A stretch of 64,000 nt of DNA from Tupaia tana (GCA_026018925.1 JAKSZU010000003.1:10131236-10195235); one strand, 5' to 3'. Numbered from the stretch's first letter, positions 1 to 11,454 are shown. Notes: generated by a model not told the origin, from the sequence alone. Made by a program: numbers and translations.

Positions 1-296
1 TGACTATTCAATTTTTTTATATAAAGAAACTCAAGTACATAAAATAAGGCATATATGCAATATGTTGTATATAAAATATACAAGAAATATTCAATATTGT
101 GTCTATTCTATTTTTGTTTCTTCCACACTTTTATTTTCTTCCTCCAATAGACATATTTTTATTGTTTGTATGAATATATAGCTTCAAGTCTTATTCTAAT
201 CCAGAATATATTTTTTAACTTTAGTGTTATTGTTTTTCTGTTCTATTGTTTTGTTTTTATTTTCTTCCTTCACTTTTTATGATTTCTTTTTATTTT
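1..296. other. AT-rich unassigned DNA
   Basis: T-rich sequence with no recognisable repeat, ORF or RNA. It is the target region of the SINE that follows. Confidence 0.5.
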
Positions 297-557
297 TAGA
301 GAGTTTTTATGCTATAGGGCACATGTGCTTGACAGAGAGAGAGAGATAGAGAGACAGAAAGTGAGAAATCACTGCGCCACCCCCCCAAGAGAGATAGCCA
401 CACTGAAATCCGTTCTCCATTTTACTCTTGGGATTTTGGGCATGCATAGTATTGCATATGTGCCCAGCATGAGTTTCAAGTCACCTGGTCCAGGACTTGA
501 ACTGCTGTCGGCCATGTGGAGGTACAGTGACATAACCATTATGTCATCTGCTGGTCC
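297..557 (-). mobile_element. tRNA-derived SINE, type O, antisense
   Basis: Read on the minus strand it starts GGACCAGCAGATGACATAATGG, giving an A-box-like head, and carries the family body and the GA/TC tract at 333-362. The CTATAGCATAAAAA end lies at about 305-315. It is diverged from the young consensus. The 78-aa reading frame inside it is repeat translation. I did not find a convincing target-site duplication. Confidence 0.85.
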
Positions 558-1056
558 ATAATTTTCTATGATTTCTATATATTTCCATTTTTCTAATATT
601 TCTCATGTCTTTATTTAAATTTTTTAAATTTTATATTTATTTTATGGCATTATTTTGTTCATTATGTTTATTTATTCTTGTGTTCCTTTTAATTTATTCT
701 TTATTACATAATCTTTATTTATTATACAAATCATTTGAATTTATTATGTAATTTTTTCCAGTTATTTCCTTGTGTTTTCTCAGTTTTTTTTTTCCATTCG
801 TTTATTTGTTTCTGTATTACTGGTCTTTTCTATTTAAGATTTATGCAATAAGTTTAGTGCATAATTTTTTTCTATATTTTTAATACATTGAATGCATTTT
901 TAATATTTTTTATTTTATATTTTCTTATTTACATTTAAACATTGCACATCTATATGGTCACAGTATGTTTTTCAAAGTAGGTATCATTTAAAGAAATGTT
1001 AACTTAAAGCTTTTATTTTTGAAGGCATGTTTTTTTGGCATCATTTTATTGGTCTA
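558..1056. other. AT-rich unassigned DNA
   Basis: Long T and A runs (TTTATTT motifs) with no coding or repeat family I recognise. It may contain degraded poly-A-like tails of old elements. Confidence 0.5.
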
Positions 1057-1375
1057 TGTATTCTGTTTGGGCTACTATAACAAGTATCTCTGACTAGATA
1101 ACTTATAAACAACAGAAATTTATTTCTCAGAGTTCTGGAGATAGTGAAGTCCAAGATCAAGATGCCAACACATCTGGTGTTTAGTGAAGGCTGCCCCCTC
1201 ATAGTGGCTGTGTTTTTGCTTTAATCTCACTTTACCTAAGAAGAGGCAAGATTATCTCTAGGGCTCCACCCTCATGCCCCATACGTTTCCCAAAGACCTC
1301 AATTCCTTATAACATCATATTGGGGTTAGGGTTTCTGCATATGAATTTTGAGGGGCACAAACATTCATATAATAG
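1057..1375 (+). mobile_element. Solo LTR, MaLR (MLT1A-like)
   Basis: Starts with the MLT1-type opening (TGTATTCTGTTTGGGCTA), then ACAGAAATTTATTTCTCAG and GTCCAAGATCAAG. It ends GGGGCACAAACATTCA. These blocks are hallmarks of mammalian MaLR LTRs. About 320 bp long, with no internal retroviral sequence beside it, so it is a solo LTR. The subfamily is from memory and should be confirmed by a library search. Confidence 0.8.
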
Positions 1376-1524
1376 TTATATGTACATAGATTCATAGATT
1401 TTCTGGCTTGAAACCAATTTGTAAAATAATCTAATAGAAGGTTTGAATGTAAACCTTCTGTATCACATATTCACATATGTTTAAGTAAAATGGTCTCTTC
1501 TTAAATCTTAGAAAAGGAGTTATC

Positions 1525-1766
1525 TTTTTTTTTTTTTTTTTTTTTGAGAGACTTTTGCTTTAGGGTGCATGTACTTGCCAAAGAGACAGAAAGCAAAATA
1601 TTATCCTCGAGGGGGAATGGCCATGCTGCAATCCCGTCTCCTCTTCAGATTTTGAGCATACACACACATGCCCAGTGTGAGTTTTAAGGTGCCATGTTGG
1701 GGACTCAACCACAGTCAACCATGTGGGAGTCAAGCAACATAAACATTATGCCATTTTCTGGTCCCA
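1525..1766 (-). mobile_element. tRNA-derived SINE, type O, antisense
   Basis: A poly-T tract (the A tail) at 1525-1545 is followed by GAGAGACTTTTGCTTTAGGG, the inverted body, and the head ending at TTTTCTGGTCCC. The body is shortened and diverged. It sits directly 5' of the LTR at 1778. Confidence 0.85.
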
Positions 1767-1777
1767 GAATGTGAGTT

Positions 1778-2155
1778 TTCTTAATCCATTACTGTGTTTC
1801 CTGACAGACATACCTGAGACGAGGTGATTTATAAAGAACAAATATACAGTGGGGGCTTGCATTTGGCCAGTCCAGTAAATCAGAGCACAGCAAAGTGGAA
1901 GGTCAGGGACGCACAATTCAGGGAAAGAGGGAGAGAGAGACTTGTGGGCAGCCATCTTTAACACAACCTTTTTCTCACAGGAACTAACCCCCTCCTGCGA
2001 GAGTGATAACCCACTCCCTCTCACTCAAGACAGCATGAATCTATTCATGGGCAGTATCCTCATGATCCAAGGAAGTATGCTAGGCATTGTATCAGCCTTA
2101 CAAGCTCCCAATTGGGGACCAAATTCTAACACACGGGGTCAAACCATATTCCATT
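1778..2155 (+). mobile_element. Solo LTR, MaLR (MST/MLT1-like)
   Basis: Shows TTAATCCATTACTGTG, then GGTGATTTATAAAGAAC, GGAACTAACCCCCTCCTGCG and CATGATCCAA, ending GGGGTCAAACCATATTCCA. This order matches MaLR LTRs of the MST/MLT1 group. Overlapping open frames on both strands are chance ORFs in the LTR. Confidence 0.75.
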
Positions 2156-3689
2156 TATCACAGTGGTGTACTAGAGAACACTAGCACTCACCAGATTTTT
2201 TCAGAGCACTACTTTTTCCATTCCACATCACTGTATTTTGTTGCCAACAGCCCATACCAATGGCTCGTTAACCCACACTGGTGGGCCTTTTTCAGAGTCT
2301 GTGACTTAACCCACACCATATATGTTGTGAATTTGTTCTGAGCCCTTTCAAGCTAGGCAGAACAGATCTGACATGACCCTATTTAAGATTATTCTCATAT
2401 TCTATGAACTTACGTGAGGTAAAGTACAGGGGCTTGAAAACAAAATTTTGTCAGAGAATAAACGAGATGAGATAGAGGGATAGTAATAAAAATATATGTA
2501 ACAACCCCAATAAATATCTGTTGCTATTTTGTTGTGTTCATTTGCTTTTCTGTTTTACTTATTTTTTTTAAGTGAGAGGCATTTCAACTGTTTCCTTTTA
2601 TCATACACTTAATATTCCTTAATCAACCATGTAGAAACACTGGATGCTTCAATGGAAAACACATACACACATTTTCCTCACCAAAGAAAACAGTGACTTA
2701 ATTAGGGATAATTAACCTTTTTATATACATTTTGGTGGATAAATGAAACACACTGAAGACTTATTTATTGATGCCATATGGCACTTCCTCAAAGTGATGC
2801 CCAAATTATGTAGAACAAGGCTAATAAAACTAAATAGCTCATCAGAAGGTCTTCCTTTCTCAGAAGCTGCTGTTTTAATTCTGGAAGCTATTTTAGATAC
2901 ATCACTGGACCCCAAAGTACTTTATGCATCCTTTAATTCAAAGCATGCCAAGTATCTAGCAAAATAGCCTTCCAAGATTATCCATATTTTTAAAATGCAA
3001 ATGTTATTTTGATGCTTCCTATTATTTATTAATTTTTTAAATGTATGTTTTCAATAACAGTTGCACAACTACTGCCATATTTTGTGCTTAAGATTGCACA
3101 AGTAAAAGCCATTGCCCTGCTATTAAATAACCAACACACCTTGCGTTAGAGTTTGATTTGCAAGCTATAAAATGTGTCTGTTCAGGATGAATGCAGGAAA
3201 TAAACATCTGGAAAAGACTGTGGGTTGCTGACAGAATTGCTGAAAGCCTAAGAGCTTGAATGAAGCAGACTCTGAGAATGAAAAGAAGAGGGACTGTCAG
3301 GTGAGGTCTGTAGTAAAAATCACAGTATGAGATCTAGGGCAGCGAGAACACTGCTCTTGGTGGCCATTTGCAACTGCTCCACTCTTCAGATAAGAGAAGC
3401 AAAGAATAGCAACAGTGATGCTTCTCTGTTCCCGCTTCTTTGAGTTTTCTGGTCCCTTTCTCTAGATGCAGTATTCTGGGCAGCTACCTGTGTCATGTGC
3501 GTTGAGTCATTAAGAGAAGTAGCTTTGCCAGGCAGGCTTAAGATGTTTAAGATAAAATCATCCCAAATATCCATAGATAGTTCACATAATATGGAGAGAA
3601 AAACAAAGTCTCACATATATTTAACATGCTGAAATAGAATTCTAGAAAATGATACTGAAGTATTTTTGAAAATTATTTAAAAACAATTT
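2156..3689. other. Unassigned non-coding DNA
   Basis: Mixed-complexity sequence with only short frames in shadow positions, the longest being 74 aa at 2743-2967 with no family resemblance. The stretch 2440-2530 (AATAAATATCTGTTGC) may be the tail of an old MIR. No splice-flanked exon stands out. Confidence 0.4.
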
Positions 3690-3938
3690 AAAAAGTATTT
3701 TTAAAATCATTTATTTCTTTCTTCCATGAGAGAAAGACACACAGAAAGAAAAGTAAAGGGAAAAAGAGAGACAGGTTCCCCCAAGAGAGTCTTTATGCTG
3801 TGTTCTGCCCACAGCTTCAACCGGCCCAGGTGATGGGCTCGTGCACACCCTACATTTACAGGGAGGTCTCCTGATGCAAACCAAGGACCTTCCCATGTGA
3901 GTCCATTGCCATGTCTGCCATGACACCGTCTGGTCCCT
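3690..3938 (-). mobile_element. tRNA-derived SINE, type C, antisense
   Basis: Read on the minus strand: head GGGACCAGACGGTGTCATGG, a B-box-like GGTTTGCATC, a body unlike type Y with CTCTCTTGGGGGAACC, a GTCTTTCTCTCATGG tract and an AAATAAAT tail. Related copies lie at 21790, 33915, 34515 and 62818. Confidence 0.75.
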
Positions 3939-4109
3939 AGTAATACTTTCTGATTAGTAAATATTTAAATCATAAAAATTTTAACCAAGATATAATACAG
4001 CTAATGTCAAAAATATGCTACTATTATTATTTTAATAGTAAAAGTCATATCATTTTATGATTCATCTTCATTTAATAAACCAATGCATATTGCTCAGACA
4101 GTATTAATT

Positions 4110-4148
4110 GTTGTGTGTGTGTGTGTTTACTATAGGGTGTGTATACTC

Positions 4149-4187
<39 letters not shown>

Positions 4188-4368
4188 AAAGAGGAATCAT
4201 TCCCAAGGGCGTAGTCAGTTGCAGTCCCTTCTCCATTCTTCTTCTGGAATTTTGGGCCTATATACACACGTTGCCAGTGTTTTTCAAGCCATCAGGTCTG
4301 GGACTCAAACTGCACATTTGGCCAATGGGGTCTAGCTACTGTAATTATCATGCCACTGAGCTGGTGCT
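4110..4368 (-). mobile_element. tRNA-derived SINE, type O, antisense
   Basis: Flanked by a perfect 14-bp TSD AGACAGTATTAATT at 4096-4109 and 4369-4382, which fixes both ends. It includes a pure (GA)n run that corresponds to the TC tract of the sense strand. The 82-aa frame from 4139 starts inside the simple repeat and is not a gene. Confidence 0.92.
4151..4183. repeat. (GA)n microsatellite inside SINE
   Basis: About 16 uninterrupted GA units expanded from the SINE's own pyrimidine tract. A good candidate for length polymorphism. Confidence 0.95.
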
Positions 4369-4421
4369 AGACAGTATTAATTTTTAATATTGATAATAAT
4401 TTATAGAAAATTAAATTTATA

Positions 4422-4658
4422 GGACTAGCCCTGTAGCTTAGTGGTTAAGGGAGCTGGTTTCAATGTGGCCTGTCATGTGTTGAGTCTGGGCTGAGAAATA
4501 TGCCTGAGAAAATCCTGACAGGATGGAGAAATGAAGGAGAAGGAATTGTGATGTGACCATGTCCCATTGGGGTGAGGTTTTCTTCTCTCTCCCTCTGTCT
4601 CTCTGTCTCTGGCAAGTGCACACGTTCCCTCTGGTAGATTAAAAAAAAATAAAGAAAA
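4422..4658 (+). mobile_element. tRNA-derived SINE, type O
   Basis: Head GGACTAGCCCTGTAGCTTAG with TAGTGGTTAAGG, body ATCCTGACAGGATGGAG, TCTCTCCCTCTGTCTC tract, GGCAAGTGCACACG and an A-rich tail. The old head reads GTGGTTAAGG where the young family has GCGTAATGGC. Confidence 0.85.
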
Positions 4659-4875
4659 TCTATAGAATATGATGAAATGCTAAATAGAATGCTATATTAT
4701 TGAAATTATTTAATATACTATATAATGTTACATACTTATACTATATATCATATGTAGTACATATTATGTTATATATTTTATGTCATACAACTATAGATTA
4801 TTACGAATCTCATGTTTTCTTTTTTAAAATTTATCTCTTTCTTTAATTTTATTTGTTATTATTATTTACTATTAC

Positions 4876-5014
4876 TTTTTAATTTGACCAAAGAGACAGA
4901 GAGAGAGTACAAGAGGAGGAGAAAATGAGAAAGGGATCCACCAGGTCCAGGATGTGAACTGCGATCGGCCATGTGGGAGTTCAGACCTTAACCACTATGC
5001 TGCTTGCTGGTCTC
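4876..5014 (-). mobile_element. Short SINE, type S, antisense
   Basis: Starts on the plus strand with TTTAATTTGACCAAAGAGAC, the inverse of the GGTCAAATT-A tail. It passes straight to the head (CACCAGGTCCAGGATGTGAA ... GCTTGCTGGTCT), with the middle body of type Y/O absent. Confidence 0.85.
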
Positions 5015-5049
5015 ATACACCTCATGGATTTTTGTGTTTTTTTAAAGAA

Positions 5050-5221
5050 TTAATTAATTAATTAATTAATTTATTCATTTATTTATTTAAATTTGACCAT
5101 AGAGGGACAGAGTGAGAGAGAGAGAGAAAGTGAGAAAGCAAGCCACCAGGTCAAGGACTCAAACCATGTTCAACCATGTGGGAGTCCAGCACCCTTAACC
5201 ACCACATCATCTGTCAGCCCC
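5050..5221 (-). mobile_element. Short SINE, type S, antisense
   Basis: An (ATTA)n/(TTTA)n tail at 5050-5092 is followed by AATTTGACCATAGAGGGACA, a GA tract and the inverted head ending CATCTGTCAGCCCC. Same architecture as the neighbour at 4876, from which it is separated by about 35 bp. Confidence 0.85.
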
Positions 5222-5649
5222 ATCATGTTTTTATTAAATTATCTGATTATAATTTGGTATAAAATCTAGCAGACTAGTATTAAATTTTTTTCCAAACATA
5301 TGTTTCTTAGGTCACATTCTGTCACTCTCTTCCCTAAACTCTGTGTTCTAACTGAACCTCATTTCTTGTTACATCCTAAACATGGCTTACATTTTTATAA
5401 TTTCTTGCCTTTGTTTGAGTTTTGTTTCTTGATCTAGAATATTCTTCCTCCCACTTGATTTTGTAAGAGAATATAGCTGATATGTTAGGATGACACAACA
5501 GGAAAGCCACTTCTCTGAGCCCATCACCTAGTTTTATGGAAAAGAAAACAGATACTATCTGTTTTTCACAGTGTGTTACAATAATTTCACAAGTAAATCT
5601 TTCTGGAAGAGTATGAGATCTTCAGAGCCAGGGCTTATATCTTAAAAAT
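5222..5649. other. Unassigned non-coding DNA
   Basis: No ORF above background and no repeat family recognised. Flanks a young SINE insertion. Confidence 0.4.
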
Positions 5650-5661
5650 TTGTGTGTGTAT

Positions 5662-5925
5662 GGGACCAGAAGTTAGCGTAATGGCTTTGTCGCTGAACTC
5701 CCATGTAGACAACCGCAGTTTGAGTTCCAGACCCGGTGGCTTAAACTCGCTGGGCGCGTGTGCGTGCGTGCCCAAGATCCCGAGAGGAGAATGGAGGAGA
5801 AGGGATTACAGTGTGGCCATCCACCCTGGGGGGTGATTTCTCACTTTCTGTCTCTCTCTGTCTTTCTGGCGAGCACACATGCCCTATAGCAAAAACCTCT
5901 CCAAAAAAGAAAAAGGAAAAAAAAA
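5662..5925 (+). mobile_element. tRNA-derived SINE, type Y
   Basis: Near-consensus young copy. A-box-like TTAGCGTAATGG, B-box-like GTTTGAGTTCC, CCCTGGGGGGTGATTTCTC palindrome, pyrimidine tract, CCCTATAGCAAAAACC and an A-rich tail. TSD TTGTGTGTGTAT at 5650-5661 and 5926-5937. Confidence 0.92.
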
Positions 5926-6041
5926 TTGTGTGTGTATATGCAAAATAAATATTCGCTAAATATTTGTTAAATTAAACGCTGTTTCCACATGCTTAGAAAG
6001 TATTCCCTCAACTTCTGTTTCTTTAAATATCAGTAAAATTC

Positions 6042-6292
6042 AAGCAAGTACTGTAGCCTAGTGGTTAAAGAAGCCAGATCCCACATGGCAACCTCCAAAT
6101 CCTGGCTCCAGCAGTTTGAAAAATATGCTAGGCATGTATGTATGAATGCCCCAAGTTCCAACAGTGTGGAGAAATGGAGGAGATGGGATTACGGCATGAC
6201 AACACTCCAGTGGAGGGAGAGGAGTGAGTTCTCTCTCTCTCTCTCTCTCTGAAGAGTACAAATACCTTCTGAAAATTAAAAACAAAAAAACC
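6042..6292 (+). mobile_element. tRNA-derived SINE, type O
   Basis: Older copy with head CCTAGTGGTTAAAGAAGC and an expanded TC tract at 6231-6250. Bounded by a perfect 11-bp TSD CAGTAAAATTC at 6031-6041 and 6293-6303. The overlapping frames on both strands are SINE translations. Confidence 0.9.
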
Positions 6293-6348
6293 CAGTAAAA
6301 TTCTAAAGTAGAGTTTTCTTCTTAAAAGCTCTTGTAAAAGCATTTTGC

Positions 6349-6607
6349 GGGGATCAGCAGATGGCATAATGGTTACGTGGCTAGGCTCCCATGTAGTCAA
6401 CTGCAGTTTGAGTCCTGGACCCGGTGTCTTAAAACTCATGCTGGACACATGTCCATGCATGCATGCATGCCTCAAATCTTGAGAGGAGAATGGAGGAAAA
6501 GGGACTGTGGCATGGCCAGTCCCTCTAGGGGTGAATTCTTACTTTCTGTATCTCTGTCTCTCAGGCAAGCATGTGCACCCTATAGCAAAAAAAAACTCTC
6601 TTAAAAA
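6349..6607 (+). mobile_element. tRNA-derived SINE, type O/Y intermediate
   Basis: Head GGGGATCAGCAGATGGCATA, GGACCCGGTGTC, an expanded ATGCATGCATGC run, CCCTCTAGGGGTGAATTC and CCTATAGCAAAAAAAAAC. Only about 45 bp from the previous SINE and in the same orientation. No clear TSD. Confidence 0.88.
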
Positions 6608-8253
6608 AGTTTTCTGGAAATTCATAAGATAGAGCATTTTCAGAACCACAGAAGTATTATAATTCTTAAGATGCACTATGTTCAGAAGTATTAAATTATA
6701 CTAATTTGAAGTGGAAGAAGTGATGAAAATTAAAACTGACAGAAATGCAAAAACAGTCATTTATTGAGTCTAACTACGCTTGTCCATGCAGACATTACAC
6801 ACATTCAGTATGTTAAATGTCCCTGCTTGTAGTTCTCACTCAATATCTGCATGCATGGATAGTTAGATCCATACAGGAAGTGAAGGGAATTTATTTTGTG
6901 CTAGAAGGGTATATCGCAGGAGAATTATTATTTCAAAATACACTAGCATTTTGAGTGACCAAAGGTGGATTTGTCCTTTGGCTTCCCTTTGTCCCTGTGT
7001 AATGCTGTTTTTCCTCTTTGATGTCTTTCAGTGTGCTAGCATATGTCATTAAGCTGTCAGGCTATTGGCGATAGCATCCTGTGAACGATGGTTATACTCA
7101 CCTTCCATTGTAATAATAAATGGCCATTTACTAGGCAGAAAGTAAGAGTGAGATACTTTGAGAAACACATTGCATGGATAAACTGTAATAATCCTTGAAA
7201 CAGTCATTTTTTTAAAGTAATTTATTGCTATGATAGCCTTTTAACCCATTAGGAGGTTAACACTTAGAGGGGTTAGATACAGACACAGTAGGGCTGTAAA
7301 CAGGCTTCCCCTGGGTTTCTATGACTCCACAGGCTTGCTCTTTTTATTGGATTATCCTTATGGAAAATCCATTTTTCAAAACCCATTTGGATCTGTCTAA
7401 GACAGAGTGTGCTCCGGCTTCAATCTAGAGTGTGTCTCGAGTGGTGTGCTTCTGCCCATTTATGTTACGTGTTGGATGATCAGCTCATCTGCACAGGCCG
7501 AGTTTCTCTACTGATACCTCCACTGCCATACGCACCCAGTTCATTACGCCATAAAATGCCAAACGACAATCAACAACTCTGTCATTCTAGATAGGAAATA
7601 ACCTTGCAAAGTTAGCAAACAAAATCTTTATTCAGTTGTTGGAATAGAGTAATTTGTACATCTGAGCAACTGAACCAAAGCAGAGGGAGTAGCTGGTTCC
7701 TGACTTACCTCCCATGGTAACCAATCATACAACAGGAAAAATGGCTGAAGAAACTGTTAATGTATTGCAGATAGTGCAGGACTTAAAGTTTTAAGAGAAA
7801 TGATATAAACTCCACACTTACTGCAGCATTTGCCTGGAAGCATTTTCTAAACGATGATGCAGAGAAACAAAGTCCAAGAAAGAAAACCAATCTCATTAGG
7901 AGGAGAAAACAGAGAATAGAAGGCAGAATTGCTAAAGCAGCTAGAATACCTTGCAGGACAAGGTATTGGAAAAAAATTTCAAGATTTACTATAAAACTGT
8001 AGTAGTGTAAGACTATAATAATTAAGATAGTGCGCTTGTTGGCAAAACATGGAAAAATAGGTCTAAAGAATAGAGAATAGATCAGAGAATTTAGAGATGG
8101 ACTTATAAATACACAGCCAATTTTAATTTTAGGCAGTAACAATATGAAGATGGCTAATTAATTTTTATTTTAGACAATAGCACCAAAAGAAATAAGAAAA
8201 GAAAAATATTTTTAATAAGTGGTGTGGAAACAACTGAATAGTTTATAAAAATA
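6608..8253. other. Unassigned mixed-complexity DNA
   Basis: About 1.6 kb without a recognised repeat. The longest frame (119 aa, minus, 7783-8142) is hydrophobic and T/A-biased, as expected by chance in AT-rich DNA. A perfect inverted repeat GCTAT-TGGCG-ATAGC lies at 7061-7075. Base composition is more balanced around 6950-7600 than in the flanks, so this may be unique and possibly conserved DNA. Confidence 0.4.
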
Positions 8254-8267
8254 AAAATCTAATTTCT

Positions 8268-8804
8268 TTTTTCTTTTTTTTTAGAAAGAGATTTTTTTTT
8301 TTTTTTGAGAGGTTTTCTACGATAGGGCGTGTGCGCTCGGCAGACAGACAGAGAGAGACAGAGAGACAGAAAGTGAGAAATCACCCCCCAGGGGGGATGG
8401 CCACGCCGCAATCCCTTCTCCTCCATTCTCCTCTTGGGATCTTGGGCACGCACGCATACGCGTCCGGTGTGAGTTTTAAGCCACTGGGTCCGGGACGCGA
8501 ACCGCGGTCGACTACATGGGAGTCCAGCGACATAGCCATTACGCTAACTGCTGGTTTCCTAGAAAGAGATTTTTGAATAGGGCACATGAGCTTGCCAGAG
8601 AGACAGAGAGATGGAAAGTGAGATATCACCCTGCAACAGGGATGGCCACAGCACAATCCCTTCTCCTGCATTCTCCTCTTAGTGTTTTGGACATGTATGC
8701 ACACGAACCCAGATTGAGTTTTAAGAAATAGTGTCCAGGACTCAAACCACAGTTGACTACGTGGGAGCCCAGTGATGTAACCATTACACCTTCTTCTGGT
8801 CCCA
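8268..8804 (-). mobile_element. Type O SINE split by a younger SINE
   Basis: The older element consists of its tail side at 8268-8296 and the rest at 8560-8804 (AGAAAGAGATTTTTGAATAG ... CTTCTTCTGGTCCC). It has its own 14-bp TSD, AAAATCTAATTTCT at about 8254-8267 against AAAATTTAATTTCT at 8809-8822, with one mismatch. The type Y copy at 8297-8559 interrupts it. Confidence 0.85.
8297..8559 (-). mobile_element. tRNA-derived SINE, type Y, nested
   Basis: Very close to the young consensus (ACCGCGGTCGACTACATGG, CACCCCCCAGGGGGGATGG). The TSD TAGAAAGAGATTTTT appears at about 8282-8296 and 8560-8574, and is itself sequence of the older SINE. The insertion is therefore younger than the surrounding element and has the same orientation. 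Confidence 0.92.
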
Positions 8805-9145
8805 AAACAAAATTTAATTTCTAACTAGCAGCAAATATAAACATTAATAGAAATATTTGACCTAAATAAGAAAGTTACAGTTCTGAAGCTTATAGAAAGA
8901 AGCATGGGAGAATAGTTTTTCAAACTGGGGTAAGCAAAGATTTGTTATGATATGAGACATTGAAATGGATGATTATCCATAAATAGATGGTTATTTGTTG
9001 ATGATTATATGTATAGTATTTTTCAACTGGACTGGTATGAAGTGTATACATGTTGAGTAAACTCACTTTATAAGCTGTAGTGATGTATAGTGATTGAATG
9101 TATTAAAAAATTAAGTTAAATTTTCAAAAAAGCACTGAAATATAG

Positions 9146-9404
9146 AACCACAGTTGGTGTAACGGCTATGTCGCTGGACTTTCATGTAGTTGACCGCGGT
9201 TTGAGTTCTGCACTCGGTGGCTTAAACTCATGCTGGGCACGTGTGTGTGCATGCCCAAGATCCTGAGAGGAGAATGGAGGAGAAAGGATTGGAGTATGGC
9301 CATTCCCCCTGGGGGGTGATTTCTTGCTTTCTATCTCTCTGTTTCTCTCTTTCTGGCGTGTGCATGTGCCCTATAGCAAAAACCTTTCAAAAAAAAAAAA
9401 AAAA
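9146..9404 (+). mobile_element. tRNA-derived SINE, type Y
   Basis: Head CACAGTTGGTGTAACGGC, TTGACCGCGGTTTGAGTTC, TCCCCCTGGGGGGTGATTTC, CCCTATAGCAAAAACC and an A16 tail. The flanks show an imperfect repeat (AAAGCACTGAAATA against AAAGACACTGATATG). It lies directly against the left edge of the LTR at 9410. Confidence 0.9.
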
Positions 9405-9409
9405 GACAC

Positions 9410-9825
9410 TGATATGGACTAACTTATGTCCTCTCAACTCCTAAAATCACACTTTGAAACCCTAACTCAATATCTCAGAATGTGACCTTATTTGGGAATA
9501 GGGTAGCCGTACATGTACTTAGTTAAATTGTGATGAGATTATTAGTATAGGCCTTAATCCAAGAGGACTGCCCATCATTAAAAGGAGAGAATATTTGAAC
9601 AAAGACATGATCAGGGTCAAAAATGTGCAGACACAAGGAGAGGCCAGTCCCTTAGAAACCAAAAGAGAGGCCTGGAGTCAAGCTGTCCCTTCACAGCTTT
9701 CAGAAGGAACCAGCCCTGACGACACTTTGATGTTGGACTCAGCCTCCCAAACTATGAGACAATGTTCTAGGACTTAAACCACCAGCTTGTGGTACTTCGT
9801 TATGGTGCCAAAGCAAACAGATACA
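9410..9825 (+). mobile_element. Solo LTR, MaLR (MLT1D-like)
   Basis: Carries the block order CCCTAACTCAATATCTCAGA, GTGACCTTATTTGGGAATAG, CCTTAATCCAAGAGGACTG, GAAGGAACCAGCCCTGACG, GTGGTACTTCGTTATGG and AAGCAAACAGATACA. This is the order of a very common eutherian LTR that I recall as MLT1D. The two 60-aa frames at its right end are chance frames. Confidence 0.78.
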
Positions 9826-9851
9826 GGCACTAGCCTTGAAATACACACAAA

Positions 9852-10125
9852 TGGCCAGTCAGCCAATGGTGTGGTGGTTAGGGTGGCTGGATCCCACATG
9901 GCTAACTATATGGTTGGAGTCCTGGACCTGGTGGCTTGTAAAGCACATTGGACATGTGAGCATGTGTGACAAAACTCAAAAGAGAAACTAAGAAGGGATT
10001 GTGTGTGTCCATCCCTGCTGAAGGTGCTTTCTCACTTTCCCAATTCCTCTCTCACTCTCTCTACATTGAGCACAAGTGCCCACTAGCAAGTTAAACACAC
10101 AAAACACACACACATACACACATAT
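9852..10125 (+). mobile_element. tRNA-derived SINE, type O
   Basis: Head AGCCAATGGTGTGGTGGTTA, TGGATCCCACATGGC and CTGGACCTGGTGGCTTG. The body is heavily diverged, and the element ends in a CACACAAAACACACAC-type tail. Lies directly after the MLT1D-like LTR. Confidence 0.8.
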
Positions 10126-10139
10126 TAAATAAGAAAATA

Positions 10140-10461
10140 GACCTCTAATCAAAATTGAGATAAAATATTTACTCAGCAACGGCACCTCGAAGAAAATGAA
10201 AATAAAAGCAGTGGGCTACAAGAAAGCAGATATGGCATGCACATACACAAAGACTCATGTTCAAAATAAATTTTAAAAATTCTTGAAATAATAAAAATCC
10301 AACAATTCAAAGAAGCCTTTTCAGAAGCCTTAAACTAACAGTTTATATAAAAAGATGTCAGAATGTCAAATACATAAATACGTAAATGCTTAACATTAAT
10401 CATTAAGAAAATGTCAACTAAAATCACAATGAAACACTATTCATTAGAACTGCTGAAATTA

Positions 10462-10495
<34 letters not shown>

Positions 10496-11000
10496 GAGGG
10501 AAGGATGCAGAGCAGGGTAGGTCTTAAAAACGGCCAGTGCAAAAACTGTTTTGCAGCTCCTGATGAAATTCGTCATATACCTGCCCTATGACCCACCTAT
10601 TCTGTCCCTAGGAATTCACCACATGCATGCCCATAAAAGGCACCACAGAACAAGCATTACAGCCCCTTTTATCCATGAGAGTCTAACCCTTAAATAACCC
10701 AGGTGTCCATCTCGAGGAGTACGGATGGAGGTACCACGGCCCACTTGCACAGTGGATATACTATTCAAGAAGATCAAAGATGAATTACTGTGATGCAAAA
10801 CAGAGATGATTCTCAAAAGCCTTATATGTTGTGAAAAAAGCCAGATATAAAAGAGGACATGTTATGTGTCTCTGTGTGAAGATCAGAAATAGCAAATATC
10901 ATGGAACAGGTGATGGAGCAATTCACAGAAAGTAGGCTCAGGGATGTATAGATCTTTCACACAGAAAGATCCAAAGCTAAAATAGAGTAATATAAATAAA
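10140..11000 (+). mobile_element. Old L1 3' fragment
   Basis: Sense-strand remnants of the L1 ORF2 C-terminal region and 3' end: GAAAATGTCAACTAAAATCA, CCCTATGACCCACCTATTCT, AACCCAGGTGTCCATCTCG, then GAGGACATGTTATG and AATCTTTCAC-like 3' parts. All frames are broken. A CA repeat interrupts it at 10462-10494. The age is comparable to L1M classes, by recollection only. Confidence 0.75.
10462..10494. repeat. (CA)n microsatellite
   Basis: An AC dinucleotide run with one interruption, inside the old L1 fragment at the position where L1 copies carry an A-rich ORF2 segment. Confidence 0.95.
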
Positions 11001-11454
11001 CAGAGCAAATAAAATAAAAATAAATAAAATTAACAATGACCTGGGACTGGGTGTGCAAAGTTTCAAATTTTAAAGTGGTAGCTTCTCTAACTACCCATAG
11101 GGACCAGTTTTGGGCATGCTTACTTTGATTTATTATACAGCTATAAAATTATTTTCATATACTCTTTCTGAGTTGAAAACTCTTGTTATAATTATAGTAA
11201 CTTCAAATATTGAATAATTTACAAAGCATAGTAAAACAACAGGAAAAATGAAATACACAGATGGTCTTATTTATTTATTTATTTAGTTATGTACATGTAT
11301 TTATATTGATATCTATATTCAGATCCATATCTTTTGCTATATTCAACTTCCCAGTGATTTAGCATATTGTGAGAAGAGGAAATAGCGTATCAAAAGTAAA
11401 ATTTTCCTATAAATTTCTTTGGTACAGCACAAATTTAAGTTCTCTTATTTTTTT
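11001..11454. other. Unassigned AT-rich DNA
   Basis: No gene seen. Contains a short (TTTA)n run at about 11265-11285 and the target side of the next SINE. Confidence 0.4.

Noticed and set aside
7783..8142. 119-aa hydrophobic frame resembling a membrane protein
   Set aside because: Leu/Ile/Phe richness is what AT-rich DNA gives by chance. There is no family motif and no neighbouring exon signal.
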